From: Gordonia mangrovi
Lineage (GTDB): Bacteria > Actinomycetota > Actinomycetes > Mycobacteriales > Mycobacteriaceae
Assembly (NCBI RefSeq): GCF_024734075.1
Contig: NZ_CP102850.1
Span: 1,302,001-1,366,000 of the forward strand
Length of the DNA: 64,000 nt
Direction of reading: 5' to 3'
Shown here: piece by piece, positions 8,638 through 18,058 of the stretch
How the letters are laid out: the number at the start of each line of letters is the position of its first letter
Numbering within the stretch: the stretch's first letter is position 1
The notes under the pieces: model-generated
Seen by the model: the letters and a program-made list of their open reading frames with translations, nothing else
What the model was told of the DNA's origin: nothing
The model's database searches: none
Translations under genes and position numbers: made by a program

Positions 8638-10604
8638 GACGACTCCGGCCGCCCGCGCCGCCGCCGGATGACGATCGTCCCGAAGATCACTGCGCCGGCG
8701 AGTACGAGCGCACCGAGCAGCGCCACCGCGATGATCCACGAGCCGATGCGATCGGGCTCCTCGGCGCCCTGATTGACCTCGTCGGCCGACAGCGCCACCG
8801 GCTCCTGCCCGCTGACCTGCACGATGGCGTCACCGTCGAGCGATGCCCACCGGGCGTTGTCGGCGGTCAACCAGTCCAGCAGTGCGTCGAGGTCGCGTGC
8901 GTCGTCGGTCGAGGTCGCCACCACCAGGGTGCGCCCGTCCTGGCGGGTCACCTCCAGCGCGCCGAACTCGATGCCGGGAGTGAGGGTGACCGTCGACGCC
9001 TGCGCGGAACTGCCCGTGGACGTGACGGTCAGCGTCCGGCCGTCGGCCTGTAGCGGCAGCGTCAGATCGGGTAGTCCGGCGCCGTCGGCGGAGATCAGGA
9101 TGGCGGGCTGCCCCGACGTCGAGGCGGTGTCCATCGACACCACGTCGATTCCGAGCGGCACCGCCGACAGCGCCTGCAGGCCGGTGACGATGGATACGGC
9201 CCGCGCGACGTCGGCAGAATCGCCGGTGGTCCACGCCAACTGGGTCCGCGGCATCAGCGCCTGCGGCAGCGAACCGAAGCCCGCGGGCTGCGGCGGATCG
9301 GCCTGCTCAGAGGTGATCTCGCCGGCCGACGACAAGCTCAACGTGTTGCGGTAGCCGCTGCCGCAGGTCTCGCCGAGGTTGCCGCGTTCGAGGGTCAGCG
9401 ACACCTCGGTATAGCGGCGCAGCACGTCGTCGGGGATGTCGACCCAGGTGTTGAAGGTGCCGGAGTCGTCGGTCGGGATGGTGGTGATGACCCGGTCCCC
9501 CACCCGCACCGCGATGGCGCCGTCGGAGCTGGAGGAGCCGGAGGGCCCGGGGCTGTAGGAACCGATGAGCTGCACGCGGACCCCGGTGGCAGACCAACCC
9601 AGACGCGTCTGGTCGATGCCGAAGGTCAGCCGCGGCCAGGCCGCCGAGGTGATCGACTGGTCGGGTACGCCGAGGTTGCTCAGTGTCTGCACCGACTGCG
9701 GCAGCTGCGGCGCGTTGTGCAGGGCGCCGGCCACCGCCGAGGAACTCAACGCGATGGGGGCCAGGTTGGAGGTCAGGAACTGGGTCTGGGTGAGCAGGTC
9801 CTCGTCGGAACCACCGATCACCAGATACGAGGAACCGCGCGAGGTTTCGATGGTCAGACCGGGGTCGGCGTCACCGTTGACGACGATCTGCCGCTCGAGC
9901 GGGCCGGCGACCGTCGGCGGCACCATCGAACCGCGCGGCAACGCGACCGTCTCGATGGGTACCGGTGCGGGTGCATACTGCGACACCACGGCGGTGGCGA
10001 GATTGACTGCTGCCGCACCTTCGGCCTCGCCGACGTCGTCGGGCACGTAGATGGTGAGTCCGCGCAGGGTCGGCGGGAGGAATTCGGCGACCGTCTGCGG
10101 GATCGCCTCGCGGCCGGTGTAGACCACGGAGGTGTTGGTCATCCGCAGCGCATTGTCGGGATCGAATTGGCAGAACCCGTCGACGCGCAGATAGGCACGC
10201 AACGTGAGGTTTACGGCGTTCTGATCGACGCGGACCCCGCGCAGCGGCAGTTCGATCGACGCGTTGACCCCGGTGGGGAGCGGCGTGCGGGAGATCAGCC
10301 GCTCGCCCTGCAGCACGTCGATGCTGCCACCGGTCACGAAGGCGGGCACCTGGGTGTCGGCGCGCAGCACCGACGGCGTGAGATCGGGGGCGACCGGCAG
10401 GCTCAGGCTGACCTCGCCCTGCTGACCGGGGAACGTGACCGTGGTGGATGCGCCCAGATCGCGCAGGCTCATGGCCGGCGGCGGGTCTCCGGGCGCGGCG
10501 GATGCCGACCCTGCCACACCACTGACCGCCACGATCAACCCGATCACGACCGACACCACCGAGACCATGTGCACGCGACGGCCAAACCCCTGGCGAACGT
10601 ACAT
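8634..10604 (-). CDS. BcsB-like exopolysaccharide export/synthesis protein
   Basis: A 656-residue protein with a signal peptide ending near SASAAPGDPPP, a long extracytoplasmic beta-rich region, and one C-terminal helix followed by RRRRGR, so it is anchored with almost all of its mass outside. Motifs resemble cellulose-synthase subunit B: paired carbohydrate-binding-like modules (VNLTLRAYLRVDGFCQFDP, VTFPGQQGEVSLSLPV) and flavodoxin-like parts (RGLTIYVPDDVGEAEG). The ATG at 10604 is preceded by GGGAGGG five bases upstream, which decides the start over a longer open frame. First gene of the four-gene operon; it would contact the synthase channel and guide the emerging polymer. Confidence 0.8.
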   Translation of the reverse strand: MYVRQGFGRRVHMVSVVSVVIGLIVAVSGVAGSASAAPGDPPPAMSLRDLGASTTVTFPGQQGEVSLSLPVAPDLTPSVLRADTQVPAFVTGGSIDVLQGERLISRTPLPTGVNASIELPLRGVRVDQNAVNLTLRAYLRVDGFCQFDPDNALRMTNTSVVYTGREAIPQTVAEFLPPTLRGLTIYVPDDVGEAEGAAAVNLATAVVSQYAPAPVPIETVALPRGSMVPPTVAGPLERQIVVNGDADPGLTIETSRGSSYLVIGGSDEDLLTQTQFLTSNLAPIALSSSAVAGALHNAPQLPQSVQTLSNLGVPDQSITSAAWPRLTFGIDQTRLGWSATGVRVQLIGSYSPGPSGSSSSDGAIAVRVGDRVITTIPTDDSGTFNTWVDIPDDVLRRYTEVSLTLERGNLGETCGSGYRNTLSLSSAGEITSEQADPPQPAGFGSLPQALMPRTQLAWTTGDSADVARAVSIVTGLQALSAVPLGIDVVSMDTASTSGQPAILISADGAGLPDLTLPLQADGRTLTVTSTGSSAQASTVTLTPGIEFGALEVTRQDGRTLVVATSTDDARDLDALLDWLTADNARWASLDGDAIVQVSGQEPVALSADEVNQGAEEPDRIGSWIIAVALLGALVLAGAVIFGTIVIRRRRGRPESS

Positions 10605-10830
10605 CGAACCCTCCCGCGCACACGACGACCCCCGACCCTCGCGCACTCTCAACAGCAACCGGTCCAGTGAACTCCACCTGGAAAGGTATCCGAATCCGCG
10701 GTCACCGGCCGGACAACGACACGGCCGGGTCGATTCCGCACATCGCCCGGCGGCCAGACGGTGTCGGCTCCTGTTGCGCATTCGAGTCGCAACCGTTTCC
10801 CATCGGCCCCGCGGATTCTGAAACGATGAC

Positions 10831-11640
10831 GTGGTGTCGAGCGTGACCATCGGTGAGCGGGTCGACGGCGGCGTCTACATCGACGTCGGCGGACGGCGGA
10901 TCTGGCATTTCTGTGGCGGCGATCCGTCCGGCCCGCCGGTCGTGCTGCTCCACGGCGCGTTCGGGTCGGCGTCCTCCTGGGGTACGCAGTTCGCCGATTT
11001 CGCGCACGCGGGTATGTCCCTCTTCGCGCCGGAACGCAGCGGTCACGGACACTCACCGGACCATGCCGGGCCGTTCACCCTCGATGACATGGTCACCGAG
11101 ACCATCGCCTACCTCGAGGGCGTGGTGGGCACCCCGGCGCATCTGGTCGGCTGGAGCGACGGCGCCGTGATCGCCCTGCTCATCGCGCAGCGTCGTCCGG
11201 ATCTGGTGAACAGACTGGTGGCGACGTCGACCTACGTCAATCAGGCCGGGCAGGACGCGGCCGAGTTCCTGGACCTGATCCGCAACCGCCATCCCGCGAC
11301 GGTGGAGTTCCTGCGGGACGGCTACGTCGCGGTGACCCCGGACGGCCCGGAGCACTTCGGCGTCGTCTACGACAAGACCCTGGCCATGCTGGAACGCGAA
11401 CCCGACCTCGACCTGGCGGTGCTGGCCGGTGTCACCGCGCCCACGCTGGTGGTGGCACCCGACCATGGCGTGGCCCGCCTCGACCATGTGCTCGAGATGG
11501 TCCGCGCACTGCCCAACGGCCGGCTGGCCGTGCTGCCGGGCACCCACATCCTGCCGGTCGAGGCGCCGGAGCTGTTCAACCCGCTGGTGATCTCGTACCT
11601 GGCGGCCGAGCCGCCCGCCCACTGGGTGCCCTACCGCTGA
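10831..11640 (+). CDS. Alpha/beta-fold hydrolase
   Basis: A 269-residue soluble hydrolase. The oxyanion region is LLHGAFGSASSW, the nucleophile elbow GWSDG (near residue 112), the acid lies in TLVVAPDHG (near 210) and the catalytic His in LPGTHILPVEAPE (near 235). The GTG at 10831 is taken as the start; a second GTG follows at once. It is divergent from the polysaccharide operon across 226 bp in which I see no clear motif. The substrate is not predictable; family members act on esters, epoxides or C-C bonds. Confidence 0.85.
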   Translation: MVSSVTIGERVDGGVYIDVGGRRIWHFCGGDPSGPPVVLLHGAFGSASSWGTQFADFAHAGMSLFAPERSGHGHSPDHAGPFTLDDMVTETIAYLEGVVGTPAHLVGWSDGAVIALLIAQRRPDLVNRLVATSTYVNQAGQDAAEFLDLIRNRHPATVEFLRDGYVAVTPDGPEHFGVVYDKTLAMLEREPDLDLAVLAGVTAPTLVVAPDHGVARLDHVLEMVRALPNGRLAVLPGTHILPVEAPELFNPLVISYLAAEPPAHWVPYR

Positions 11641-11645
11641 GCCAC

Positions 11646-13196
11646 TCAGGCCGGGACGTGCACCTTGCGCCAGGCGAGGCGGCGCGCACCGTCAGGATCG
11701 GCTTCCACCCGATCGGGATTGTCGATGATGAGGACCTTGCGGGAGGCCGGATCGTAGGCGGGCCAGCCCAACCCGGGCACCCCGGCCGTCGCGAACGCAC
11801 CCCAGCGGGCTTGCACCGACCGGATGATCCGGGCCGTCGAGCGCCAGTCCCCCACCGCGAAGCCCGCGCCGATCGCCGACCGGAAGGCGCCGAACACCGC
11901 GAACAGTTCCATCGCATGGGTGGCGCCCATGCCGGTGGCCGCAAGCACCCGGCTCTGGAAGTCGTAGCGGTACACGTATGTGGGCGCCACTGCGGCGTGC
12001 CCCTCCGCGAACGCCAGCATCGGCGCCCAGAACACCGAATCCGCAGCCAACCGGATGAGGTCGCGATCCCCGCCGTCGTAGAGCGCGGCGATCTCCTCGC
12101 GTGCCTGGTCGTCGCCGACTTTCACCAGAGCCTTCTCGGCGTCGGGCAGCACATCCCACAGCTTCCGGAACAGCAGGCCTTCATCGCGGTTGCTCCCGAT
12201 GATCAGCGGCACCGGATGGGTCGTGCCGGACGCGGCCGCCTCCAACGGGAGTTCGGTCAGATAGTCACCGTCGACCACCGGGCCGAACGGGATCGGATGG
12301 TGCAACCCGGCCACCTGCGCGAACTTCATCAGTCGGTCCCCGGCCCGCAGGATGTCGCGCGCCGAGGCCCGCGACAACAAGGCCTGTACCTCGTCCGGGG
12401 CGATCGGGTCGACGTCATCGTCGACCGTGGTGGCACGCCGGGTGGGGTCACGCAGAATCCGCAGGAACTCGTCGGCGTAGATGCGGGCGGAGTCGGCGTC
12501 GAGGGCCAGGTCGGGCGCGGGGCTCTGCGAGATCGCCCGCGCGAACAGCCCCTTCGCGGCCGGCGCGCACATCAGCGACAACACCGCGGACGCTCCGGCG
12601 CTCTCGCCGAAGATCGTCACATTGTCGGGGTCACCGCCGAAGGCCGCGATGTTGCGCTGCACCCACTGCAGGGCCGCGACCTGGTCTTTGAGGCCGAGAT
12701 TCGAGTCGAACCGCCGCTCGTCGGTGCTGTACGCATTGAGATCGAGGTAGCCGAACGGCCCGAACCGGTACTGCACGGTCACCACGATCACGTCCTCGGC
12801 ACGCGCGAGCAGCGAACCCTCGTAGAGCGGGGTGGCCGCCGTACCGAGGATGTAGGCGCCGCCGTGGATGAAGACCATCACCGGGCGTGGTCGCTCCGAC
12901 GGCAGGTCGGGGGCGAACACGTTCAGGGTCAGACAGTCCTCGCCCATCGGCTGATACCGGCCGGGACCGACCGCGGTGTACATCTTCTCCTGGATCGCCG
13001 CCTTGCCGAAGCGGGTGCAGTCGCGCACCCCCGGCCACGGATGCACCGGCTGCGGGTCCCGGAATCGCAGGCCGGCCACCGGCGGCGCGGCGAAGGGGAT
13101 GCCCTTCCAGCTGATGGTGCCGTGCCGTGTGCGCTTGCCCCGAGCCCCCTCGACGATGCCATCGGCGGTGGTAACCCTGCTATCGATCGCTGTCAT
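11646..13196 (-). CDS. Type B carboxylesterase
   Basis: About 516 residues, normal for the family. The opening WKGIPFAAPPVAGLRFRDPQ is the family signature, the catalytic Ser lies in FGESAGAS, the acid in GSNRDEGLLF and the His in MGATHAMELFAVFG. There is no signal peptide, so it is probably cytoplasmic. The ATG at 13196 is chosen over a TTG nine bases upstream because GGGG lies just before it. It converges on the preceding hydrolase, 5 bp away. It hydrolyses carboxylic esters; the physiological substrate is unknown. Confidence 0.88.
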   Translation of the reverse strand: MTAIDSRVTTADGIVEGARGKRTRHGTISWKGIPFAAPPVAGLRFRDPQPVHPWPGVRDCTRFGKAAIQEKMYTAVGPGRYQPMGEDCLTLNVFAPDLPSERPRPVMVFIHGGAYILGTAATPLYEGSLLARAEDVIVVTVQYRFGPFGYLDLNAYSTDERRFDSNLGLKDQVAALQWVQRNIAAFGGDPDNVTIFGESAGASAVLSLMCAPAAKGLFARAISQSPAPDLALDADSARIYADEFLRILRDPTRRATTVDDDVDPIAPDEVQALLSRASARDILRAGDRLMKFAQVAGLHHPIPFGPVVDGDYLTELPLEAAASGTTHPVPLIIGSNRDEGLLFRKLWDVLPDAEKALVKVGDDQAREEIAALYDGGDRDLIRLAADSVFWAPMLAFAEGHAAVAPTYVYRYDFQSRVLAATGMGATHAMELFAVFGAFRSAIGAGFAVGDWRSTARIIRSVQARWGAFATAGVPGLGWPAYDPASRKVLIIDNPDRVEADPDGARRLAWRKVHVPA

Positions 13197-13265
13197 AGAC
13201 CCCAAGATAGTGCAGGCGCTCCCGCGTCATCGTGACCCCCGTCACTCCGCGCTTGCCCGCCACCC

Positions 13266-13320
13266 GCCGACAGAACCCGAAATCGCGCCGACAGAACCCG
13301 GAATCTCGCCGACAGAACCC
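13266..13320. repeat. Three direct 21-bp repeats, left of pxpA
   Basis: The 13-base core GCCGACAGAACCC occurs at 13266, 13287 and 13308, an exact 21-bp period, separated by 8-bp near-identical linkers (GAAATCGC, GGAATCTC). The last copy abuts the pxpA stop codon. The same core in opposite orientation forms the array at 14161-14257. The linkers are far too short and too alike for CRISPR spacers. Confidence 0.9.
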
Positions 13321-14073
13321 TCAGCGCGCCGCCAAGCCGATACCCGCAGCGGCCAATGCACTACGGACCGCCCGGGCATGCTCGACGGCTCCCGGGGTGT
13401 CGCCGTGCAGACACACCGACTCGGCCTCCATGCGCATCACCGTTCCGTCGACGGCCCGGATCTCGTGGCGTTCGACCATCGCCACCACCCGCCGTGCGAT
13501 CTCCTCGGTGTCCGTCAGCACCGCACCCCGCTCCGATCGGGGCACCAATGTGCCGTCCGGCCGGTAGCCGCGATCGGCGAAGGCCTCCGCGATGACCCGG
13601 ATACCTCTGCGCTCCGCACGACGCAAGGAGAGCGATCCGGGCAGCCCCATCAGCGGCAACTCGGTACCGAGTTCGACGATCGCATCGATCACCGCATCGG
13701 CCTGGCGTTCGTGGGCGACGATCGAGTTGTACAACGCGCCATGCGGTTTCACGTACTCGACGTCGGCACCGACAGATCGTGCGATCGCCTGCAGTGCACC
13801 GATCTGATAGATGATGTCGGCGGTCAGCCGTGTCGGTTCGATGTCCATGAACCGCCGGCCGAACCCTTCGCGGTCGGGATAGGAGACCTGGGCGCCGATG
13901 CGCACGCCGGCCGCGACGGCCGCGCGGCACGTCGCGAGCAGTTCGTGCGGATCGCCGGCGTGGAAACCACAGGCGACGTTCGCGCTGGTCACCACGCCGA
14001 TCATCGCCTCGTCGTCGCCGACACCCTCACCGAGGTCGGCGTTCAGGTCGACGATGATCTCGGACCGCGTCAT
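13321..14073 (-). CDS. pxpA: 5-oxoprolinase subunit A (LamB/YcsF family)
   Basis: A 250-residue protein of normal length for PxpA. The family signature opens it (VDLNADLGEG ... ANVACGFHAGDP), followed by GAQVSYPDREGFGRR, VKPHGALYN and CLHGDTPGAVEHA. PxpA works with PxpB and PxpC in ATP-dependent ring opening of 5-oxoproline to glutamate. No pxpB or pxpC lies nearby, so the partners must be elsewhere or the protein has another role. The ATG at 14073 is clear. Inverted 21-bp repeat arrays lie on both sides. Confidence 0.9.
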   Translation of the reverse strand: MTRSEIIVDLNADLGEGVGDDEAMIGVVTSANVACGFHAGDPHELLATCRAAVAAGVRIGAQVSYPDREGFGRRFMDIEPTRLTADIIYQIGALQAIARSVGADVEYVKPHGALYNSIVAHERQADAVIDAIVELGTELPLMGLPGSLSLRRAERRGIRVIAEAFADRGYRPDGTLVPRSERGAVLTDTEEIARRVVAMVERHEIRAVDGTVMRMEAESVCLHGDTPGAVEHARAVRSALAAAGIGLAAR

Positions 14074-14160
14074 GAGTTCAGTCTAGTGACGACCTGAACC
14101 ACTGACGCCAGGCGGCAACCGGCTTGTGTCGGCCAGATCAGGGGTTCCACCGTCAAAACC

Positions 14161-14257
14161 GGGTTCTCTCGGCGAGATTTGGGGTTCTGTCGGCGAGATT
14201 CGGGGTTCTGTCGGCGAGATTCGGGGTTCTGTCGGCGAGAGTCGGGGTTCTGTCGGC
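14161..14257. repeat. Five direct 21-bp repeats, right of pxpA
   Basis: The core GGGTTCTGTCGGC occurs at 14161 (one variant base), 14182, 14203, 14224 and 14245 with an exact 21-bp period and linkers such as GAGATTCG. It is the reverse complement of the core at 13266-13320. The array ends 4 bp before the stop codon of rlmB. A degenerate copy may start near 14142. Confidence 0.92.
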
Positions 14258-14261
14258 GCGG

Positions 14262-15215
14262 TCAGGCCTGACGACGCTGGCGGGCGAATTCGGCGAGCAC
14301 CACACCGGCCGCCACCGAGGCGTTCAGGCTCTCGACGTCGCCGGCCATCGGGATGGACAGGATCGAGTCGCAGTTCTCCCGCACCAACCGCGACAACCCC
14401 TTACCCTCGGAGCCGACCACGATGACCGTGGGTCCGGTGCCGTCGTAGTCGTCAAGGGTCACATCGCCCTCGGTGTCCAGCCCGACGAGCTGCGCACCAG
14501 TCGCCGCCCAATCCTTCAGTGTGCGAGTCAGATTGGGCGCCTGCGCAACCGGCAGCCGTGCGGCCGCACCCGCGCTGGTGCGCCACGCGACGGCGGTGAC
14601 ACTGGCGCTGCGGCGCTGCGGGATCACCACGCCGTGCCCGCCGAACGCGGCCACCGACCGGATCACCGCACCCAGGTTGCGGGGGTCGGTGATGTTGTCC
14701 AGCGCCACCAGCAACGGCGGGGTGCCGCTGTCGATCGCGTCGCGCATCAGGTCATTCGGGTGGGCGTAGCTGTATTCGGGCACCTGCAGCGCGATCCCCT
14801 GATGCATCCCGTTCGACGACATCCGGTCGAGTTCGGGTTTGCCGACCTCCAGGATGGTGACCGCGTTGTCGCCGGCGATCTTGACCGCCTCCGCCACGCG
14901 ATCATCTGGATCGGAATTGGTCGCCAGATACAGTGCGGTCGCCGGGACACCGGCCCGCAGACATTCCAGGACGGGGTTGCGGCCCAACACATACTCGGGC
15001 CCATCGTCCTTGCGGTTGGCACGGGGACGTCCGGTGGTGGATTTCGATGCGGCCTTGGCCCGTTTGTGCGCGGGGTGATACGGGCGGTCGACGGCCTTCG
15101 GTGTGGCGCCGCGGCCCTCGAGTCCGCGCCGACGTTGCCCGCCGGAGCCGACGGTCTGCCCCTTCTTGGTGCCTGACTTGCGAACGGCACCTTTGCGTTT
15201 CGAGTTTCCGGCCAT
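14262..15215 (-). CDS. rlmB: 23S rRNA (guanosine-2'-O)-methyltransferase, TrmH/RlmB type
   Basis: 317 residues. The first 65 or so are rich in Lys, Arg and Gly (rRNA-binding tail). An L30e-like substrate-binding region follows ([23 protein letters not shown]), then the SPOUT knot: [39 protein letters not shown] and [23 protein letters not shown]. These motifs bind SAM and form the trefoil knot. It follows cysS with one base between, as in M. tuberculosis (Rv3579c after Rv3580c). The exact target nucleotide is assumed from the family (G2251 in E. coli numbering). Confidence 0.93.
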   Translation of the reverse strand: MAGNSKRKGAVRKSGTKKGQTVGSGGQRRRGLEGRGATPKAVDRPYHPAHKRAKAASKSTTGRPRANRKDDGPEYVLGRNPVLECLRAGVPATALYLATNSDPDDRVAEAVKIAGDNAVTILEVGKPELDRMSSNGMHQGIALQVPEYSYAHPNDLMRDAIDSGTPPLLVALDNITDPRNLGAVIRSVAAFGGHGVVIPQRRSASVTAVAWRTSAGAAARLPVAQAPNLTRTLKDWAATGAQLVGLDTEGDVTLDDYDGTGPTVIVVGSEGKGLSRLVRENCDSILSIPMAGDVESLNASVAAGVVLAEFARQRRQA

Positions 15216-15216
15216 C

Positions 15217-16611
15217 TCAGGAGGTTCCCTTCAGCGACCATTGCGCCCCGTCCGGCGTGTCGGTGACCTCGATGCCGGCCTCGGCCAGCCGGTCCCGGAC
15301 CGCGTCGGCGGTGGCCCAGTCCTTGTCGGCGCGCGCCTGTGCACGCCGCTGCAGTTCGGCTCGCACCAGCACATCGAGGGCCGTGGTGGCCGCGGATTCG
15401 TCGGCCTGCTCGTCGATCCAGTGCGGGTCGAGCGGATCGACACCGAGGATACCCATCATGGCCCGCACCGACGTCGCGGCCGCCAAGGCACCTGCGCCGT
15501 CGCCCGATTCGAGTGCGGTGTTGCCCTGGCGCACCACGTTGTGGACGGTGGCCAGCGCCGCCGGAACACCGAGATCATCGTCGAGCGCGGCACCGAACTC
15601 GTCCGGCACATCGCCGAGTTCGACAGTTCCGATACGCGAGGACACCCGGTTGATGAACGACTCGACCCGCCGATAGCCGGCGGCGGCCTCGGTCAGCGCC
15701 CCCTCGGAGTACTCCAGCATCGAACGGTAGTGGGCGCTGCCCAGGTAGTAGCGGAGTTCGACGGCCCGCACGCGCTCGAGCATCGCGGGAATCGCCACCA
15801 CGTTGCCCAGCGACTTGCTCATCTTCTCGCCGCCCATGGTGACCCACCCGTTGTGCAGCCAGTAGCGTGCGAACGGGTCGCCCGCGCCGTGCGCCTGCGC
15901 GATCTCGTTCTCGTGGTGCGGAAAGATGAGATCCATTCCACCGCAGTGGATGTCGAATTCGGCGCCGAGCAGCGAAGTCGCCATCGCCGAGCATTCGAGA
16001 TGCCATCCCGGCCGGCCGCGCCCCCACGGGGTGGGCCACGACGGCTCGTCGGGTTTGGCGGCCTTCCACAGAGTGAAATCGCGCGGGTCGCGTTTGCCGG
16101 TGCCCGCACTCTCGCCCTGATGCACGTCGTCGAGCCGGTGGCCGGACAGCGCGCCGTAATCGGGCAGGCTCTGCACGTCGAAGTACACGTTGCCGTCGGC
16201 GGCGTAGGCGTGCCCACGTTCGACGAGCCGCTCCATGTACTCGACCATCTGCGTGACGAAGCCGGTCGCGCGCGGCTCACCGGAGGGCGGCAGCACGCCG
16301 AGTGCGTCGTAGGCGGAGTCGAAGGCCCGCTCGTGAGTGGCCGCCCACTCCCACCACGGCCGCCCGGCATCGTCGGCCTTGCGCAGGATCTTGTCGTCGA
16401 TGTCGGTGACGTTTCGGACGAACAGGACATCGAGGCCCTGGTGTTCGAGCCAGCGGCGGAGTACGTCGAACGCGATGCCGCTGCGCACGTGCCCGATGTG
16501 CGGAATGCCCTGGACGGTGGCGCCACACAGGTACACCGAGGCGTGGCCGGGGCGCAGCGGCACGAAGTCGCGCACCTCTCGGGTTGCGGTGTCATATAGG
16601 CGCAAGGTCAC
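15217..16611 (-). CDS. cysS: Cysteinyl-tRNA synthetase
   Basis: The 464-residue class I synthetase charges tRNA-Cys. HIGH lies at residues 38-41 (IPHIGHVRS), the zinc site uses the Cys of YLCGATVQ with the [15 protein letters not shown] region, and the KMSKS loop is KMSKSLGN. The tail after about residue 390 is the normal anticodon-binding part. Orthologue of Rv3580c (cysS1) by position between ispF and rlmB; 53 bp separate it from ispF upstream. Confidence 0.97.
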   Translation of the reverse strand: MTLRLYDTATREVRDFVPLRPGHASVYLCGATVQGIPHIGHVRSGIAFDVLRRWLEHQGLDVLFVRNVTDIDDKILRKADDAGRPWWEWAATHERAFDSAYDALGVLPPSGEPRATGFVTQMVEYMERLVERGHAYAADGNVYFDVQSLPDYGALSGHRLDDVHQGESAGTGKRDPRDFTLWKAAKPDEPSWPTPWGRGRPGWHLECSAMATSLLGAEFDIHCGGMDLIFPHHENEIAQAHGAGDPFARYWLHNGWVTMGGEKMSKSLGNVVAIPAMLERVRAVELRYYLGSAHYRSMLEYSEGALTEAAAGYRRVESFINRVSSRIGTVELGDVPDEFGAALDDDLGVPAALATVHNVVRQGNTALESGDGAGALAAATSVRAMMGILGVDPLDPHWIDEQADESAATTALDVLVRAELQRRAQARADKDWATADAVRDRLAEAGIEVTDTPDGAQWSLKGTS

Positions 16612-16664
16612 GACGTGCGAGTCTACCTGGTCAGATTCCCCGTTCGGGCTGCCCCGGCATCGGG

Positions 16665-17123
16665 TCAGTCCAGCAACGCGGTCGCGACCGCCGCCACACC
16701 TTCCCCGCGGCCGGTCATCCCCAGCCCGTCGGTGGTGGTCGCCGACACCGACACCGGCGCACCGAGCGCCGCACCAAGCACGCGCTGCGCCTCGTCACGG
16801 CGCGGACCGATCTTGGGTCGGTTGCCGATCACCTGGACCGCCGCGTTCACCACGCCGAGCCCCTCGGCGGCGATCAGGGTCCGCACGTGCTGGAGCATCG
16901 CGACCCCGGACACGCCGGCCCATTCGGGTCGCCCGGTGCCGAACACCGATCCGACGTCACCGAGGCCGGCCGCCGAGAGCACCGCGTCGCAGAGTGCGTG
17001 GGCGCCGACGTCACCGTCGGAATGTCCGGCGCATCCGGGCTCGTCGGGGAAATGCAGGCCGACCATCCAGCACGGCGAGTCGGCGTCGACCTGGTGGGCG
17101 TCGGTTCCGATGCCGACTCTCAT
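16665..17123 (-). CDS. ispF: 2-C-methyl-D-erythritol 2,4-cyclodiphosphate synthase
   Basis: 152 residues, normal length. Zinc ligands are D8 and H10 (GTDAHQ) and H42 ([11 protein letters not shown]). It converts CDP-ME-2-phosphate to MEcPP in the non-mevalonate isoprenoid pathway and acts as a trimer in the cytoplasm. The ATG overlaps the ispD stop by 4 bp (ATGA), so the two are co-translated. Confidence 0.97.
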   Translation of the reverse strand: MRVGIGTDAHQVDADSPCWMVGLHFPDEPGCAGHSDGDVGAHALCDAVLSAAGLGDVGSVFGTGRPEWAGVSGVAMLQHVRTLIAAEGLGVVNAAVQVIGNRPKIGPRRDEAQRVLGAALGAPVSVSATTTDGLGMTGRGEGVAAVATALLD

Positions 17124-18049
17124 GGGGTTCTCCGATGCTGGGGCGGGGGGTCTCGATACGGTTCCTCGCTACGCGCGTCACCTACTCGACCAGCAGAAAG
17201 ATACGGTTCCTCGCTACGCTCGTCACCTACTCGACCAGCAGAAAGATACGGCTCCTCGCCCACTCGACCAGCGGAAGATGCGCCCTCCGCGACGACGTCG
17301 CGCGCGATCCGCAGATCCCACGGTGTGGTGATCTTCAATGCCAGGGGGTCACCCGCCACGATGTACACGGGGATGCCGCAGCGTTCGGCGAGGCCGGCGT
17401 CGTCGGTGGCCAGCCCGGAATCGTCGGCGTGGGCACGCTGCAGCGCCTCGCGGGTGAAGCCCTGCGGGGTCTGCACGGCGCGCAGCAGATCGCGATCCAC
17501 GGTCGCGACGACGCGTTCGGCACCGTCGACCGGATGCGGGTCGATCTGTTTGAGGGTGTCGGCGACGGGCAGTCCGGGCACCACCGCCGGATGACCCGCA
17601 CGCACGGCTGCGACGACCCGGTCGAACACCCCGGGCGGGGTGAGGGGACGTGCGGCGTCGTGGACGAGCACGATGTCGGCCGCACCGGCCGCCGCCAGAC
17701 CGGCCCGGACGGAGTCGGAGCGGTGCGCACCACCGGCGACCACGATCGCCTCGGGCACGAGTTGCTGCGCGGTGTCGATCAGCTCTGTCGGTACCACCAC
17801 GACGACGGTGTCGGCGATGTGCGCGGCGAGAACGCCCGCGACGCAGACCTCGAGAATCGTCCGGTCACCGAGGGAGACGAACGCCTTGGGCACCGACTCA
17901 CCGAGGCGGGTACCCGACCCGGCGGCCGGGATGACGACGGCGACACGCAAGTGTGGTTCATCCGCCTCGTTTTCATTCCTCCCCCGCCGATAACGGGGGG
18001 AGGAAGGAAAAGCGGGGGGACGAACCGCGTCGGCCGAGAAGTCAGCCAC
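17120..18049 (-). CDS. ispD: 2-C-methyl-D-erythritol 4-phosphate cytidylyltransferase with repeat-derived tail
   Basis: The catalytic core has [37 protein letters not shown] and [18 protein letters not shown]. It makes CDP-ME from MEP and CTP. The start is uncertain: GTG at 18049 lies 9 bp after carD, but residues 2-33 cover a hairpin and look unlike IspD; TTG at 17950 would give [11 protein letters not shown] and a 276-residue protein. The last 45 or so residues are low-complexity ([15 protein letters not shown] repeats) encoded by a tandem 45-bp repeat, so the enzyme is longer than the usual 230 residues or so. Confidence 0.9.
   Translation of the reverse strand: MADFSADAVRPPAFPSSPRYRRGRNENEADEPHLRVAVVIPAAGSGTRLGESVPKAFVSLGDRTILEVCVAGVLAAHIADTVVVVVPTELIDTAQQLVPEAIVVAGGAHRSDSVRAGLAAAGAADIVLVHDAARPLTPPGVFDRVVAAVRAGHPAVVPGLPVADTLKQIDPHPVDGAERVVATVDRDLLRAVQTPQGFTREALQRAHADDSGLATDDAGLAERCGIPVYIVAGDPLALKITTPWDLRIARDVVAEGASSAGRVGEEPYLSAGRVGDERSEEPYLSAGRVGDARSEEPYRDPPPQHRRTP
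17155..17280. repeat. 45-bp tandem repeat of a dispersed element within the 3' end of ispD
   Basis: Units begin at 17155, 17200 and 17245 (GATACGG...). The first two are 45 bp and nearly identical; the third is shortened by an internal deletion. Each holds the CTACTCGACCAGC and CTCGCTACGC parts typical of a short dispersed repeat found again in fadD17 (48152-48226). Since 45 is a multiple of three, ispD stays in frame and gains 15 residues per unit. Confidence 0.9.
17976..18005. other. 10-bp perfect hairpin downstream of carD
   Basis: TTCCTCCCCC (17976-17985) pairs perfectly with GGGGGAGGAA (17996-18005) around a 10-base loop, 54-83 bp after the carD stop. No U-run follows on either strand, so it is not a standard intrinsic terminator. 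It may pause or stabilise the carD transcript. Its presence argues that ispD really starts downstream of it. Confidence 0.6.
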
Positions 18050-18058
18050 CTACGCGAC

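Noticed and set aside
13266..14257. CRISPR-like array
   Set aside because: The repeats are 13 bp with 8-bp near-identical linkers; no spacer diversity and no cas genes.
17951..18049. First 33 codons of the long ispD frame as certain coding DNA
   Set aside because: They cover a perfect 10-bp hairpin and do not look like IspD; kept in the annotated span only because the TTG alternative is also weak.
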